A stretch of 64,000 nucleotides of DNA from Nyssa sinensis (GCA_008638375.1 CM018052.1:24459071-24523070), one strand, 5' to 3'. Counted from the first letter of the stretch, positions 9,881 through 23,289 are shown. Notes: generated by a model from the letters alone, not told the origin. Numbers and translations are program-made.

Positions 9881-12371
9881 CCTAATAATTAATATTTTTT
9901 TAAAAAAAAAATTATTTATAATATTAATTATTAGAGAGATAAAACAGTTATATAAATATTTTTATATATCACATTTATGACATGTCATGATAATTAAATT
10001 TATTAATATGACATAATTGAGTTCAAAAATATTATAAGTGGACATACTTCATACTTGAAAATAATATTAGGAGTTTTTATATTTTAAGTTGAGTATTATA
10101 CGTATTTTTTTAAAAAAAAATAAAATATTATTATAAAGCTACATATAAAATCTTATTTTCGTATTAAAAATTATTTACTAATAAGAAATATTTTTTTGAT
10201 AAATAAAAGTATGAGAAAATTTAATAAATAATAAATTTTTAATCTTTCATTTATATTAATTATAAGAAAATTGACTATTTCCAAAAAAAAAAAAAAAATC
10301 TACAAGATCAATATCGCGCACTCCATATTCTTATGCCTAAATAAGGTTGCCCTCTTGGGCTTTAATGAATGGAAAGTTTTGGTTGCCTTGTCCAACTCCA
10401 CTAATAGAGCAGTTTGGGTTCGGCAGCCTTGGCTGGATATGTTGACTTAGACGTGGTCCTAACAAGGCCCACATATCAGGCTCTGAAACTTTTCTAACAC
10501 ATATCATGGTCCTAGTTGATCTTTGAACAAATCTTTAATCAAATCGAACTCAAAAATAAATTTATTTATAGTATATGATTAGAATACTTAATACCATGTC
10601 AAGCATAGTTTAATAAATTAAAAAACTTTAAAATATATTTATATTTAATTTATTTATTTCATGAATCTCAGATGAATTTCTCACCAAATTGAGTTTGGAC
10701 TTTCTATTTTTTTTTTTTTTGTTAACAGTTGTGTTTAAGACAATGGATTTTTACATTAAATGCTTGTGAACTGAAGATTTCCAAGTTCAAAGAACACTAT
10801 ACTTGACACATGGCTAGTTTTGAGTCCTCATTTCTGTAACTCTCTATTTTCCGATAGGGCAGAGTGGGTCGGTCCAAGTCTGGGTCTTGAAAGATCTAAA
10901 AGGGTAAGGCTGGGCCTCGACCAATGCACATGTTATTTCAAAGCACATGCCTAGCCAGAACTCGGACCGAATTGGCCCATGGACAACCCTTTATTTTTGT
11001 CAGCAGAGCAAATCATATTATCAGCTATAAGAAAACCAACATTTTTTGCTATTTTTGAAACAAAATATACGTTTTTTTCGGCCTGAACAAAAACTTTACC
11101 AAAGCACTCAGCAGTGGCCCAAACACAAATTTTGTAATGACAACTAACTGTATAGAGTTGCACCAATTAATGCTCCTTTAATAGGAGTGCAACTTAGATG
11201 GGTCGAACTCGGATTTAGTCATATCTAAATTCATGTCAACTTCTAAAATAGTCAACTGAATTGAGTAAAACTTATTACTATCGTGTTAAACTCAAACCAA
11301 ACAAATTTTTAACAATTTAGATTACTAATTTCAATTTTAAATTTTATTCACAATTTTTCATTTCTTTTCTTACAGTCTTATCTTGCTCAAGAAGAAGTTT
11401 TGGAAAATAAAAAAAATGAAGAAAAAATAGTAAACCGAAAAATAAAACCAAGAGAAGTAGGTCGAGAAAATCCTCATTTTTATTTTAAGGGGTAAATGTA
11501 TATATAAGATCAATGCAATTTAATTATTTTTCTTTTTTATTTTTATTTTTTTTATATTCTAATATCTTCTCTTCCTAATCAAACAAAGTCCAGAAAAAAT
11601 AGTTATAGATCTCAAATAAATAACAATAGTACTTAATTTGAAACTAGATAGAAGAAATTCTTTCTTATTTGAGTATGTATTTTAATCATAATCTGTTATA
11701 TAGCAATGCATAAACATTTTTACTTTTTAATTAAAATTGAATAATCACATGTTATTCATATGATTACATATGTGACAGAATAAAATAATTATAAGTACTT
11801 GAATCTGAAAAGATTTACTCTACTTAATTTGGAAACAAGTAATATCTAAATAAATAATATCTAGATAAGATAAATAGACATTACTCAAGTGAAAGAAACA
11901 GGTGGACACCTCCTAGATTGCCTCTAGGGTCCATTGGCAAATGCAGGGGACAGGGACCTTAAAAAATGTTGATAATATAACTTTTACTATTAATTTTGTT
12001 AGAGATTTTTAATAAAATATGATTTGCCTCTTCTATTAAAAAAAAGAGTTAATTAGTATAAACTTTTTAATATAGTCACTTAATTATTGATAAATACATG
12101 TTAAGTTAGATTTTGGTATAAAAGATACGTAGTAGTTACTTATTTATAAATAGGTCCATCAATCTTACGTGACATTAAATTTTATATTTTTTGTTTACTA
12201 ATATAACATTTTAGTACTGTTTTATATTTTTTTAAAATGATTTGATGATTGCATTACTTTTGGAAATACTTTTTCAGTATTATTTTTCATGGAATGATTT
12301 ACTCCTCACTTGGACATTTTTTTGGATCAAAGATGAAGAGAATTGATGTCAAAACATTCACTGTATCGCAA
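9881..12371. other. AT-rich spacer without genes
   Basis: No ORF, RNA gene or protein motif can be supported. Long A/T runs dominate. A ~100-bp stretch at 12048-12150 (AGTTAATTAGTATAAACTTT…) recurs, diverged, at about 13036-13142 and 16168-16268, so it is a small dispersed or locally duplicated repeat. Confidence 0.6.
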
Positions 12372-15300
12372 ATGCGCTGTGAATCTACTAAGATTGTTTT
12401 GTTTACTGCAAGTATCAATAGTCAAGTTTCTGATTTAGTGAAATGTGAGTAACATAGTAAAGCATTTTTTTAAAGTAGAGTTTATCTTTATGTGTTCACC
12501 ATTTCCGAGACACAAGTTCTCTTCTTTGTTTTGATATTTTCATATTACTTATTTGAATGCTTATTCAACCAAATAAATATGAACTCTAAGCAAACATGCT
12601 TGAAAGAATGGAAGTTTAATGGATTTGAGAAATAAATACAAGTTCTCTTTTCTGTTTTTTTTTTTTTTTTAAATTTTTTTAGTTTGTTTGTTTTAGGATA
12701 TTAGTTTATTTCCAGTCTATTGTTTGTTTTTGTTTTTGTTTTTTTTTTAATTTTTTAGTCTCTTGTTGAATGATGACAGATATTTGAAGTTTACTGACCA
12801 AGTAAATATTTACTTTCATCTTCCTTGTATATTTTCTTTTAACTTTTTGTCAAAGAAAATATTTACCTAATATCTTTTGGTCAATTCATGTAAAGTAAAC
12901 ATTTTTATCCTTCATATTCCTTGTGTGTTTCCTTTAATTTTCGGTCGAAGTAAATATTTATCTTTTGTTTCGTTTTACTTGATATTTCTATCGTCATGCA
13001 ATGTAAGTTATTATTTATTTTGGCTTTCTATTGTTTGTAAAGTTAATTAGTATAAAGTTCTTAGTATAGTTATTTAATTATTGATAAATATATGATAAGT
13101 TACAATTTAGTATAAAATACATAATAGTCACTTATTGAATTTTAATGCATGATTTAAGGAGGCAATTTGATTGAAACAGAGAAAAAGGTAAAATTTGATA
13201 TTCTAACAAAAAAGGTAAAATTCGACTTTTCAGCTAAAACGTAAAATGTTATCTTTTAAGAAATATTTTTTTTTCAAAATTTTCTATGCCTTATGGATTT
13301 TGTTTGATAGATTTTGATTTTTGGATTCTAAATATATAATTTTTATTAAAACGAATTTATAGATTAAAAGTTATTGAATTTTAAAATTTTACAAACTTGT
13401 TGGAAATTTTGTTTTCCATTTTACTAGATTTTAACTAAGCACGTACGTTAAAAAATATTTTAGTCATACAAAAAAAATAAGGAACGTAGTGGTAGACGAA
13501 CAATAGACTTGGACTAGAAAATAATTTTAATTTTTTTAATCTCTTTATGATCAAATGATTTAAAAAAAATTAAATATTATATTTTTTATTACTAAAATTT
13601 TAAAATATTTTAACAAAATAAAATTTAACTCCCTCAAATTCGTTATATATTCATTTCAATCTCTTAAAAACTTTAGACATATGAGTTAGCATTCCTAACT
13701 AAAATTTCTAAATTTCTAAATTCATCTGTGCTTATTTTATAAATAGTAGCCGGTCAACATCTGGGATTAGTTACGGAGGTTTCCCAATCTGCAGATCGTG
13801 AGAAAGTCAAGCCAATGGTCGGTGCTGATTAGAAGACACGTAATCATTAAAAGCACTATAAGCAAATTATAACTGACGCTCCTATTTTTATTGATTGCAA
13901 TCCATGTGGGGTGGCAAGTTGCTTAGTCATAGTGAAGTGTGTATCCATTAAAAAGTGGGTGCTAATAGCCTCGTTGACAATCAACGCGCATCTATCCAAC
14001 TATTTTGGGCCCAGACACTTCACCTACGTGTATACGTGTCCCACACGCAGATGTAACTATATATATGAACCTTTTTTTTTTTTTTTAGAAAAAAGAAAAA
14101 TTGAATTGTTGTACCTATAAATAAATAGAGTAACATTTCAGAGAGGTAAGAGTTTTTCGACTGGTTACCGCCTTCCTTAAGTTACCGACATCAATATAAG
14201 AAAATAGAGTAACATTTCAGAGGTAAGAGTTTTTCAACTAGTTACCGCCTTCCTTAAGTTACTAACTTCAATATAAGAAAATAAAGTAACATTTCAGAGG
14301 TAAGAGTTTTTTAGCTGGTCACTGCCTTCCTTAAGCTACCGATCTCAATATAAGGAAATAGAGTTCAATATAGTAACTACTATCTTCAGGATAACTTCAA
14401 ATTTCTATCTTCACGACTTCTAATCTTGCTTAAGTTAGTAGATCTATATCCTATAAATAAAGTAATAAAATAAATTTTTTATTTATATTTAATTCTTATC
14501 TTGAATTATTATTTTTATTTTATTTATTAATTTTATCATCAAAACTTTTTTAATAATTTTTTATTTTAAAATTTTGACAAATAACTAAAAGCGGAAGATC
14601 TTGGGATTAAAAAAAAGCAAGGCACTAATATTTTTTTTTTTGGCATGGCTTTATCTATGTGGGCTGTACATAGAAAATAATTAAATATAAAACAGCTCTG
14701 CTCTACCGGTGTCAGTGAATGTCTCCTTGAAATAGAAAAAAGGGTTATTGTTTCTTAATTTATTTGTACTTTTTGTAATAAAATAATAAAAAATTAGATT
14801 TTTTTAAAATAACCAAATTGCTAAAGAATAAAATAATATTCTCTTCTCATACCTTTTTTTTTTTTTTTTTTTTCACTTTTGACCTAATCAAAGGCAAATT
14901 AAACATAATATAACGTTCTAATATGAATAAAAAAAAAAACAAATTGCACTTTACTTTTAACGCTTTTTATTAAAAAAAATTTTAACAAAAATGTGAAAAG
15001 AGAGTGAGAATAAAAAACCTTTACATGAAATTGCGTCTTTATAAAACTTTTTATGAAATTTGACTAAACTTAAGAAAATTTGATTGATTTTTTGCCAAAT
15101 TAATAAAAATTGAAAACATCCATCTTTTCTAATTCTTGAATTCACCTTTTTTTTAATAAAAAACTAACTTCGTATTCTGATTTTATGATTGATTTTGTTA
15201 TTTTAAAATCACACGACAGATAAAAATTTGAGTCGGATACGTACAAATATACTTGGAATAAAAAAAAAAAAAAACAAAATTAGAATGCATGGCATTTTTA

Positions 15301-15532
15301 GTTTGAGTGATAAGCATATGATGATGTCAATTACTCATGGGAGTGGTGTTGAACCTTGAAATGAGAAAGCTAATGGTTATCAATTAGATGACTTGTAAAT
15401 AGAAAAGTGAGAAACATGAGTCACCTAGGTATGGGGCACGATTCCACGTCAGCAATTAAATAGTAGCCACGTGGTTACCATCAAACGGTTTGGTTGTTTG
15501 TTGGCACATTGCTGTCACGCTACCAAGCCCAT
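12372..15532. repeat. Tandem duplication, copy 1 (~3.16 kb)
   Basis: Matches copy 2 (15533-17285 plus 21476-22824) over its whole length in the same order. Anchors: ATGCGCTGTGAAT at 12372 and 15533; AGTAGCCGGTCAACATCTGG near 13746 and 16907; GGCATGGCTTTATCTATGTG near 14641 and 21874; GCATATGATGATG near 15315, with GCATATGATGATT near 22601. The copies differ by scattered substitutions and indels. No gene is encoded; the short ORFs inside are unrelated to known proteins. The duplicated block carries a G-box (CCACGTGG near 15467) that also lies in the copy next to the CIPK gene. Confidence 0.9.
14131..14363. repeat. Three tandem units of ~78 bp inside copy 1
   Basis: TAACATTTCAGAG starts units at 14131, 14210 and 14287. 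Each unit runs through GTTACCGCCTTCCTTAAG (or a variant) to TCAATATAAG. The corresponding place in copy 2 (from 21476) has a single unit, so the triplication is specific to copy 1 or was lost from copy 2. Confidence 0.9.
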
Positions 15533-17285
15533 ATGCGCTGTGAATTTAACGAGATCGTCATATTTGCTGCAAGTATCAATAGTCAAGTTTCCAATTTAGT
15601 AAAGTATGAATAACATAATAAAATATTTTTTAAAGTAAAGTTTATCTCAAGTGTTCACCGTTCCGAGACAAAAGTTCTCTTTGTTGTTTTGATATTCTCA
15701 TATTACTTTTTTGAATGCTTAATCAAATAAATATGGACTCTAGCAAACATGTTCAAAGAATGTAAGTTCAATGAATTTGAGAAATAAAATACAAGTTCTC
15801 TTCTTTGTTTTTTTTTTTTAAATTTTTTTAGGTTTTTGTTTTAGGATATTAGTTTATTTCTAGTTTGTTGTTTGTTTTTTTTTTTTTTTTTTAAGTTTTT
15901 AGTCTCTTGTTGAACGATGACGGATATTGAAGATTATTGACCAAATAAATATTTATCTTCATCTCTTTTGTGTATTTTCTTTAATTTTTTGTCAAAGTAA
16001 ATATTTACTTGGTATTTTTGGATTAATTCATGCAAAGTAAACATTTTTATCCTTGGTCTCCCTTGTGTGTTTTCTTTAATTTTTGGTCAAAGTAAATATT
16101 TAGTTGTTCCTTCTATCGTCATGCAACGTAGATTAATATTAATTTTGGCTTTCTATTGTTTGTAGAGTCAATTAGTATAAAATCTCTAGTATACATTTAA
16201 TTATTCATAAATGCATGATAAGTTACAATTTGGTGTAAAAGACATATAATAGTTACTTATTAAATTTTAATGCATGATTTAAGAAAGCAATTTGGTTGAA
16301 GTAGCGAAAAAGGTAAAATTTGACATTCTAACAAAAAAAAAGGTAAAATTCGAACTTGCAACAAAAAATGTAAAATTTGACTTTTCAGGAAAAGCGTAAA
16401 ATGTTACTTTTTAAGAAGCAATTTTTTTTAAAAAAAATTTATATGCATTATATATCTTGTTTGATAGATCTTAATTTTTAGACTCTATATATATAATTTT
16501 TATTAAAAACAAATTTATAAATTAAAAGTTATTTAATTTTAAAGTTTTGCTAACTTATTGGAAATTTTGTTTTCTATTTTACGAGATTTTAACGAAGCAC
16601 ATACATTAAAGAATATTTTAGTCATACAAAAAAAATAAAATAAAATAAATAACGTAATAGTATACAAACAATAGACTTGAACTAGAAAACAATTTTAATT
16701 TTTTTAATGTCTTTATGATCGAATGATCCAAAAAAATATTAAATATTATATTTTTTTATCACTAAATTTTTAAAATATTTTAACAAAATAAGATTTAACT
16801 CCCTCAAATTCGTTGTATATTCATTTCAATGTCTTAAAAACTTTATACATATCATTTAGCATTCCTAATTAAAATTTCGAAATCCATGGTGCTTATCTTA
16901 TCAATAGTAGCCGGTCAACATCTGGGATTAGTTACAGAGGTTTCCCAATCTGCAGATCGTGAGAAAGTCAACCCAATGGTCGGTGCTGATTAGAAGACAC
17001 GTAATCATTAAAAACACTAAAAGCAAATTATAACTTACGCTCCTATTTTTATTGATTGCTTGCAATCCATGTCAGTTGGGAAGTTGCTTAATCATAGTGA
17101 AGTGTGTTTCCATTAAAAACTGGGTGCTAATAGCCTCGTTGACAATCAAAGCGCATCTATCCAACTATTTTGGGCCCAGACAGTTCTTCGCCTACGTGTA
17201 TACGTGTCCCACACGCAGATGTAACTATATATGAATTTTTTTTTTTAAAAAAAAAAAATTTGAATTGTTGTATCTATAAATAAAT
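15533..17285. repeat. Tandem duplication, copy 2, left part
   Basis: Homologous to 12372-14125. It follows copy 1 directly, with a short ATAT overlap at the junction near 15531. The match ends at CTATAAATAAAT (17285), where copy 1 continues into its triplicated ~78-bp units and copy 2 continues into unrelated sequence and a solo LTR. Confidence 0.88.
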
Positions 17286-17846
17286 GTTAAACATATATTA
17301 TAACTATAAATATGAAAAAATAAAAGAAAAAAAGTAGAAAAAAATGTTATCGCCATTTCACATTAATTTGTATGCTCCACCTTTTCCTTTTCCTTTTTCC
17401 TAATTATACCTTTGTATAACTAAGGTAAATTTTGAATATTCATAATTATTTATCCAATTTCCTTGTTATCAAGTCATCAATTTTATGACCTTTTATTATT
17501 GGGTTGGCGTTAGTATTCATACATGATGTTACAATTTTGTAAGGAGGCATTTACGGGATTATTTTGCCAATCAACTAAAATGTCTTTTTAAAGTTTTTAA
17601 CTTTGTACAACTTAATTCATTAAGGGCTTATTTAATAAAAAAATAATCTCATAATTATGTCCTATCAATATAATATATTATCATTAGTCCTGCTGAATGA
17701 AAAATCTGTGATTTTAACTACAACGATTTTTTTTACTCTTCTTACTCCTAAATATAATTAAGTAAAATCTGTTATAATAAATATAAACGAGTCCCGTAAG
17801 TTTGTATCTAACAATAAAAAAATCAAATAAAATTTTTCATAATATA
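17286..17846. other. AT-rich spacer inside duplication copy 2
   Basis: No gene. This stretch and 21335-21475 are absent from copy 1. Either copy 1 lost about 0.7 kb, or this is a separate insertion that the LTR later entered. Confidence 0.5.
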
Positions 17847-18109
17847 TGTAACACCCTAATCTGGGTTAACACGTATATCGAGATAGACCGGGTCAGATAG
17901 TGTACTATTAGTTGTAAACCGAGCTGTTTAAGTTTTGTATTATGATATCAAATGTACTCTACGATTTTAGAATGTGAATGAGTTCAGTTATACAGTCAGT
18001 ACCGGGCAACGCCCAAGCAACCCAGAACCCAACCTCGTAATGCGTGCACACACGCATTTCTACACATGCATACGTACGTGTATACGTATAGACCATGAAA
18101 TATTAGTGT

Positions 18110-18521
18110 ATGTATACGTGCCCAGAATTTAATATATATATATATATATCTGAATGTATATATATGTATAAATCATTTATTTATATATGTGTATATATAC
18201 AATATAGTATAGTGTATATATATATATATGTGTGTGTGTGTGTATTAGTATACAGGTGTAAGGAAAGAAATAAAGGAAAAGAAAAGAAGGAGCATGCCAA
18301 GGCATGCATATGGTGTATGTGTGCTTTTGTGTGTGTGTCGGCAGTGTGTTTGTAATATAATATGTATATATATAACACAATATACAAGCAAACATTAAAT
18401 GCAAAGTAAGGGGAAAAGAAAGAAAACAGAAAAGAAGTTAGAAAATGATGGGAAGAGAGAGGAAAGGGGGAGAACCAAGAGTGAGATGGGACTTGGGCGG
18501 TGGAGTTGTGATGATAGTATC

Positions 18522-18553
<32 letters not shown>

Positions 18554-18560
18554 AGTAAGA
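18110..18560. repeat. Microsatellite-rich stretch (TA)n/(TG)n in solo LTR
   Basis: Runs of TATATA (18135-18230), TGTGTG (18230-18245) and a second TATATATGTGTGTG block (18522-18555). Short ORFs on both strands here are simple-sequence artefacts. Confidence 0.85.
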
Positions 18561-19394
18561 AAGAAAAGACTGAAAAGAAAAGCTAAGTGTAGAGGCTGTA
18601 TGTGTTGGGAAGAACCAAAAGTCGAAACAAGAAGGAAACAGAAGAAGAAGAGAGAGGCTGCAACAAGAAAAATAAGAAATTATAAGTGAGTGGCTCGTTT
18701 CTGTTTTACAACTCTAGCATGATTTATTTAGTTTAAATTGTAGAGCTATAATGAGCATGAGATAAGAAATCAAATGCAAAAAGAATTAAAAAAAATGGTT
18801 AAAAGTCGAAAGATAAAACAGTAGTTGCAGGTTTTATAATGTTCGGTTTCGTTAATATTTTATGTATGAAATTTTGTTTAAATGGCCTAGATGTGATCCT
18901 ATAAGGTGCAAGAAAATATTAGAACAAGATTAGAGACAAAACCGTGAGGAAATCATGAAGAAATGGGGGTCACCGAAAAATCGACTCTCACCGAAAACCT
19001 TCTATTCGAGGGTTTCTGTTAACCTAAATAGAAAAATAGAAGTAGAAATGAAAACTACGAGAAAAATAGAATAAAACTATATTTAAAAATAAAAGAAAAA
19101 TGGTCGAAAAATGGTCACTGTCGCCGGAGATGGCGACGGAACCCTAAGGCAACCTACCGGAGAGTTGAGGGAAGGGATGATGAACAATAGGGGAGATGCG
19201 ACGTCGTTTGGGTTCATTTAACTTGAAGTTGCGTCGTTTCAAGTTCGGTCGTTTAAATTTAAAAGTGGATGGGGACTGTTTGGTTATTGGTTTAGGAAAT
19301 CAGAATTACTGCGTTGGACAAAGACTAGATAACCCATCCACGGATTGGGTTCTTAGCCGTTGTTTGGATCCCAACAGTTTAAAAAAAAATGCAT

Positions 19395-19491
19395 AAGGGC
19401 GCAGCCCTTGCGAGTCGAACCCCAAATCTCAAGGAAGATAACCCAAGCCCAAACCATGTGAGACAAGCAAGCTTGTGCTCCTTAATTCACC

Positions 19492-19527
<36 letters not shown>

Positions 19528-19662
19528 TAAAATACATATGTAATAAAAATAAAAGAAAAAAATAAAAAAGGGCACAGCCCTGGGAATCGAAACAGTGACC
19601 AAGTCTAAGGAACCAAGACCCAAACCCACTAGGATAGGCAAGCCCGTGCTTCCTGTTGCACC

Positions 19663-19692
<30 letters not shown>
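19395..19692. repeat. Two ~170-bp tandem copies in solo LTR, each ending in (AT)n
   Basis: GGGCGCAGCCCTTGCGAGTC (19397) and GGGCACAGCCCTGGGAATCG (19570) open two diverged copies. Both continue through 'AACCCAAGCCCAAACC' or a variant, then 'AGGCAAGC..GTGCTCCT' and a (AT)n run (about 19496-19520 and 19668-19692). Confidence 0.8.
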
Positions 19693-19697
<5 letters not shown>

Positions 19698-21475
19698 TTA
19701 AATTAATTCATTTAAATATAACAAAATATTCTAAAGTCCAAATTAAACAAGTTATTAGTGTATCTTGACTATCTTGGACCTTCTAAGAACAATGGTGAGG
19801 TCCGTGTCGCGAGACGGGATCTCAAAAAATAAAAGACTAGTAAAAGTGCAAAATGACTATTTTGCCCTTTTTAGCACCGATGTCCAAATTGAGTTCCGCG
19901 ACAGCCTAAACCAACTTTTTTCGATATTCTGGACTCAATGGTAGATTTTATTTTAGTAAAAAAAAAACTTGTAGTATATAGGCATAAAATTTGATGAATA
20001 ACATAATTCAAGTAGCGATAGATTGAGACGTGTTTCATGATTTTAGGAACACAAAAGGGTAAAGAGAAGGCAGTCTAGATCCTTCTATTTTATAGACAAT
20101 AAGAGGTAAGTAAAATCTGATCTCTGCACGTGTTACATTCCAAGCCATGTCAATAGTTCTTGTATATATATTGCATGTTGTACTCTATACATACATACGA
20201 GTGTTTATTGAGCCACATTAATATTTCCCTATCATGTGGGAAACAATTATTGATTTTTATATATATCTCGATCATGATTGTACACTTGTGTACAGATTTG
20301 TTTTTGTACACTTGTACCTAGGGCCGCAAGGGCTAGACAGTTTTATTCTAAGTAGTCTAGTAACCATAGCCTCGAAAACTATTGTTACGTCAGATTTCTT
20401 AGAATCAGTTATGATTCCACTATACTCTTCGTAGAAGATAGCATGATCCTGATATATTATTAGTGCGGGATTTGTGCTCAGTCACATTTTCATTCTGATG
20501 CTATTTATGACCTTCGAATCCAGGTTCTGAGTGGAACATCTACTACGTTGCTATGTGAGGCATGAGAGATAGAGTTGCAGTGTACACAGAACAGTATTCA
20601 TACAGCCCGAGCAAATCTGAATACTAGCTCAGGGGGATATCCGAGCCCCACTAGTGCATCTCAGTTTTAGTTGATATCACTATCTTTATTGTTGTTATTC
20701 ATAGCTTGATCATGTTATATTGTTATTGAATGATAATAAGATTTTACAGCTTTCAGTTGAGTGCTTACATTTCATACATGATATAGCTCATGACTGTAGC
20801 AGTATGATATTGTTAGCATAACAGATTTACTCCTATATCATTTGACTTCTATCATTTGATATTGAGTATATATATTCATTGACTGGCTAGCATTCTTTTA
20901 TACCCTTGTACACATGGCAGAGTAAATGACTACTTACTGAGTTTTCATAGCTTAGAACAGATACTACTTTTTGACTATTTCAGGCACAGATCTCGGAACA
21001 GACTATAGAGCCTGACAGCTAGGAGGTGGACTTTTCTTTTTGAAGTTGCAGTGTAATATTTAGTACAGACAACTGTTCATCCCCATGTTATCCACGTCTT
21101 GGAGATGAACAATTGTATTAAAAAATTTTGTATTTTGCATTTTGAAAACATTATATATATCACATGCAGCTGTTATTTATTTAATTGTTTAAGTCTTCCG
21201 CTATTTAGTTGTTGCATGTTAGTAGCACTGATTGTGTAGCAAGTTGAGATCAAAAGGTCCCGGTTCGGCACCTAGAGTCGGGTCGGGGCACTCGCAATTC
21301 GAGATCCGCACATGGTGGGTCTCGTGTCGTGACAATATACGTAAGTCTCTCAACTAATCTGATATACCATAATTTGACTACAGTAATTCAGACTTATCAA
21401 GACATGACATGTGGCACGGAAGAATTTTTTGACATATAGATCTTAGGGTAATTGGTTTGTTCGACTGAACATATA

Positions 21476-22824
21476 ACGACATTTCAGAGATAAGGGTTTT
21501 TGAACTGGTCACTGCCTTCCTTAGACTACTGATCTCAATATAAGGAAATAGAGTTCAGTATAGTAATTATTATCTTCACGTTATCTACAAATCTCTATCT
21601 TCATAATTTCTAATCCTACTTCAAAAATCTCTATTTTCTATTCATGTTCAATTCTTATCTTGAATTACTGTTTTTATTTTATTTATTGACTTTATCATCA
21701 GAGTAGTTGCCACCGAAACCTTTTTGATGATTCTCTAATTTCAAATTCTTAATAAATAACCAAAAACAGAAGATCTTCTAATAAAAAACAACAACAACAT
21801 CATAATCAATCTTGTAAACAAAACCCTAAGTCAATTAGCTTAGAGTTATGCACTAATATTTTTTTTTTTTTTGCATGGCTTTATCTATGTGGACTGTACA
21901 TAGAAAATAATTAAATATAAAACAGCTCTACTCTACCGGTGTCGGTGGATGTCTCCTTGAAATAGAAAAAATAGTGATTGTCTTTTAGCAACCAACTTTA
22001 CCATCAAAGAAAATGGTCGCCATTACCTCAATTGTTTCTTAATTTATTTGTACTTTTTGTAATAAAATAATAAAAAATTAGATTTTTTAAAAAATAACCA
22101 AATTTCTAAAGAATAAAATAATATTCTCTTCTTATACCTTTTTTTTTTTTTTTTTTTTTCACTTTTGACCTAATCAAAGGCAAATTAAACATAATATAAC
22201 GTTCTAATATGAATAAAAAAAATACAATTTGCACTTTACTTTTAGTGCTTTTTTTAAAAAAATTTTTTAACAAAAATGTGAAAAGAGAGTGTGAATTAAA
22301 AACCTCAACATGAAATTGCATCTTTATAAAACTTTTTATGAAATTTGACTAAATTTAAGAAAATTTGATTGATTTTTTGCCAAATTAATAAAAATTGAAA
22401 ACATCTATCTTTTCCAATTTTTGAATTCATTTTTTTTTAAATAAAAAATTGACTTCATATTTTGATTTTATGATTGATTTTGTTATTTTAAAATCACACG
22501 ACAAAAAAATATTTGAGTTTGATAGGCACAAATATACTTAGAATTAAAAAAAAAAAAAACCAAAATTAGAATGCATGGCATTTTTAGTTTGAGTGATAAG
22601 CATATGATGATTTCAACAACTCATGGGAGTGGTGTTGAAACTCGAAATGAGAAAGCTAATGGTTATCAATAAGATGACTTATAAATAGAAAAGTGAGAAA
22701 CATGAATCACCTACGTATGGGGCACGATTCCACGTCAGCAATTAAATTGTAGCCACGTGGTCACCATCAAATGGTTTAGTTGTTTGTTGGCACGTTGCTG
22801 TCACGCGATCAAGTCCGCCCCATA
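21476..22824. repeat. Tandem duplication, copy 2, right part
   Basis: Homologous to 14287-15532 in copy 1; ends at CCATAT near 22824, where unique promoter-proximal sequence of the CIPK gene begins. It contains the G-box CCACGTGG at 22753-22760. It lies 465 bp upstream of the kinase start codon, so this part of the duplicated unit is likely original upstream regulatory DNA. Confidence 0.88.
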
Positions 22825-23130
22825 TCTCACCCTCCCTTTTTTAATTTGTCAAAGTACACGTGTTCTCTACAAGCATCTCCACGCTACTCGATAAATAAGA
22901 ATAATCACGTTCCTTTGATCATGCATGACTTTTATTGATGTGGCACGTGACTATTGGTGTGGACGAATATAAAGCTGCGGTTGCATCCACACAGTGTCAT
23001 TTACTACAATGTAGCCGTTACAATCATCGAACCCTCACGTGTCCTGCTGTCAAACGACGGCAGTTTAATATTTCTTTGCATCTACACCTCTGCCGTTAAG
23101 ACTCCGTCAGAGGATTCCTTTTTAAATACG
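22750..23130 (+). promoter_or_regulatory. Promoter region of the CIPK12/19-like gene with four G-boxes
   Basis: CACGTG occurs at 22754-22759, 22857-22862, 22944-22949 and 23036-23041; the last is CACGTGTC, an ABRE-like core. These are typical binding sites for bZIP and bHLH factors in abscisic-acid, stress and light responses. TTTAAATA at 23121-23128 is a possible TATA box 162 bp before the ATG. The motifs are seen; regulation by ABA or stress is inference. Confidence 0.6.
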
Positions 23131-23289
23131 TCCAAAACGTTAATTCGACCTTACGGACAGTCGTATTTCACAGCAAAACAAAAGCATACAAACCAAAAGC
23201 ATACAAACGCAAAGCTGAAAACCACACCTTTAATGGCGAAAAGGCAATCCAATTAACAATACTAGGGTTTGAATTTGTATTGAATTGAA

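Larger units (their letters stand above)
17847..21334 (+). mobile_element. Solo LTR, 3.49 kb, long-LTR gypsy (Del/Tekay-like)
   Basis: The element begins TGTAACACCCTAATCTGG, ends GTCTCGTGTCGTGACA, and is flanked by the perfect 5-bp duplication ATATA (17842-17846 and 21335-21339). It has no second LTR, no primer binding site and no protein domains, so it is a solo LTR left by LTR-LTR recombination. TG…CA ends, the TGTAACACCC start and the GTGACA end are usual for long-LTR plant chromoviruses of Del/Tekay type. The passage at 20940-21010 (CTTACTGAGTTTTCATAGCT, then TTTCAGGCACAG) resembles a passage common near the 3' side of those LTRs. Family assignment is inference; the ends and the target duplication are seen. 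Confidence 0.88.

Noticed and set aside
18110..18404. Tyr/Ile/Cys-rich ORFs on both strands
   Set aside because: They are translations of TA/TG microsatellites inside a solo LTR.
19395..19620. tRNA-like 'GAGTCGAACCCC' stretches
   Set aside because: No cloverleaf can be drawn; the two copies are parts of a tandem repeat inside the solo LTR.
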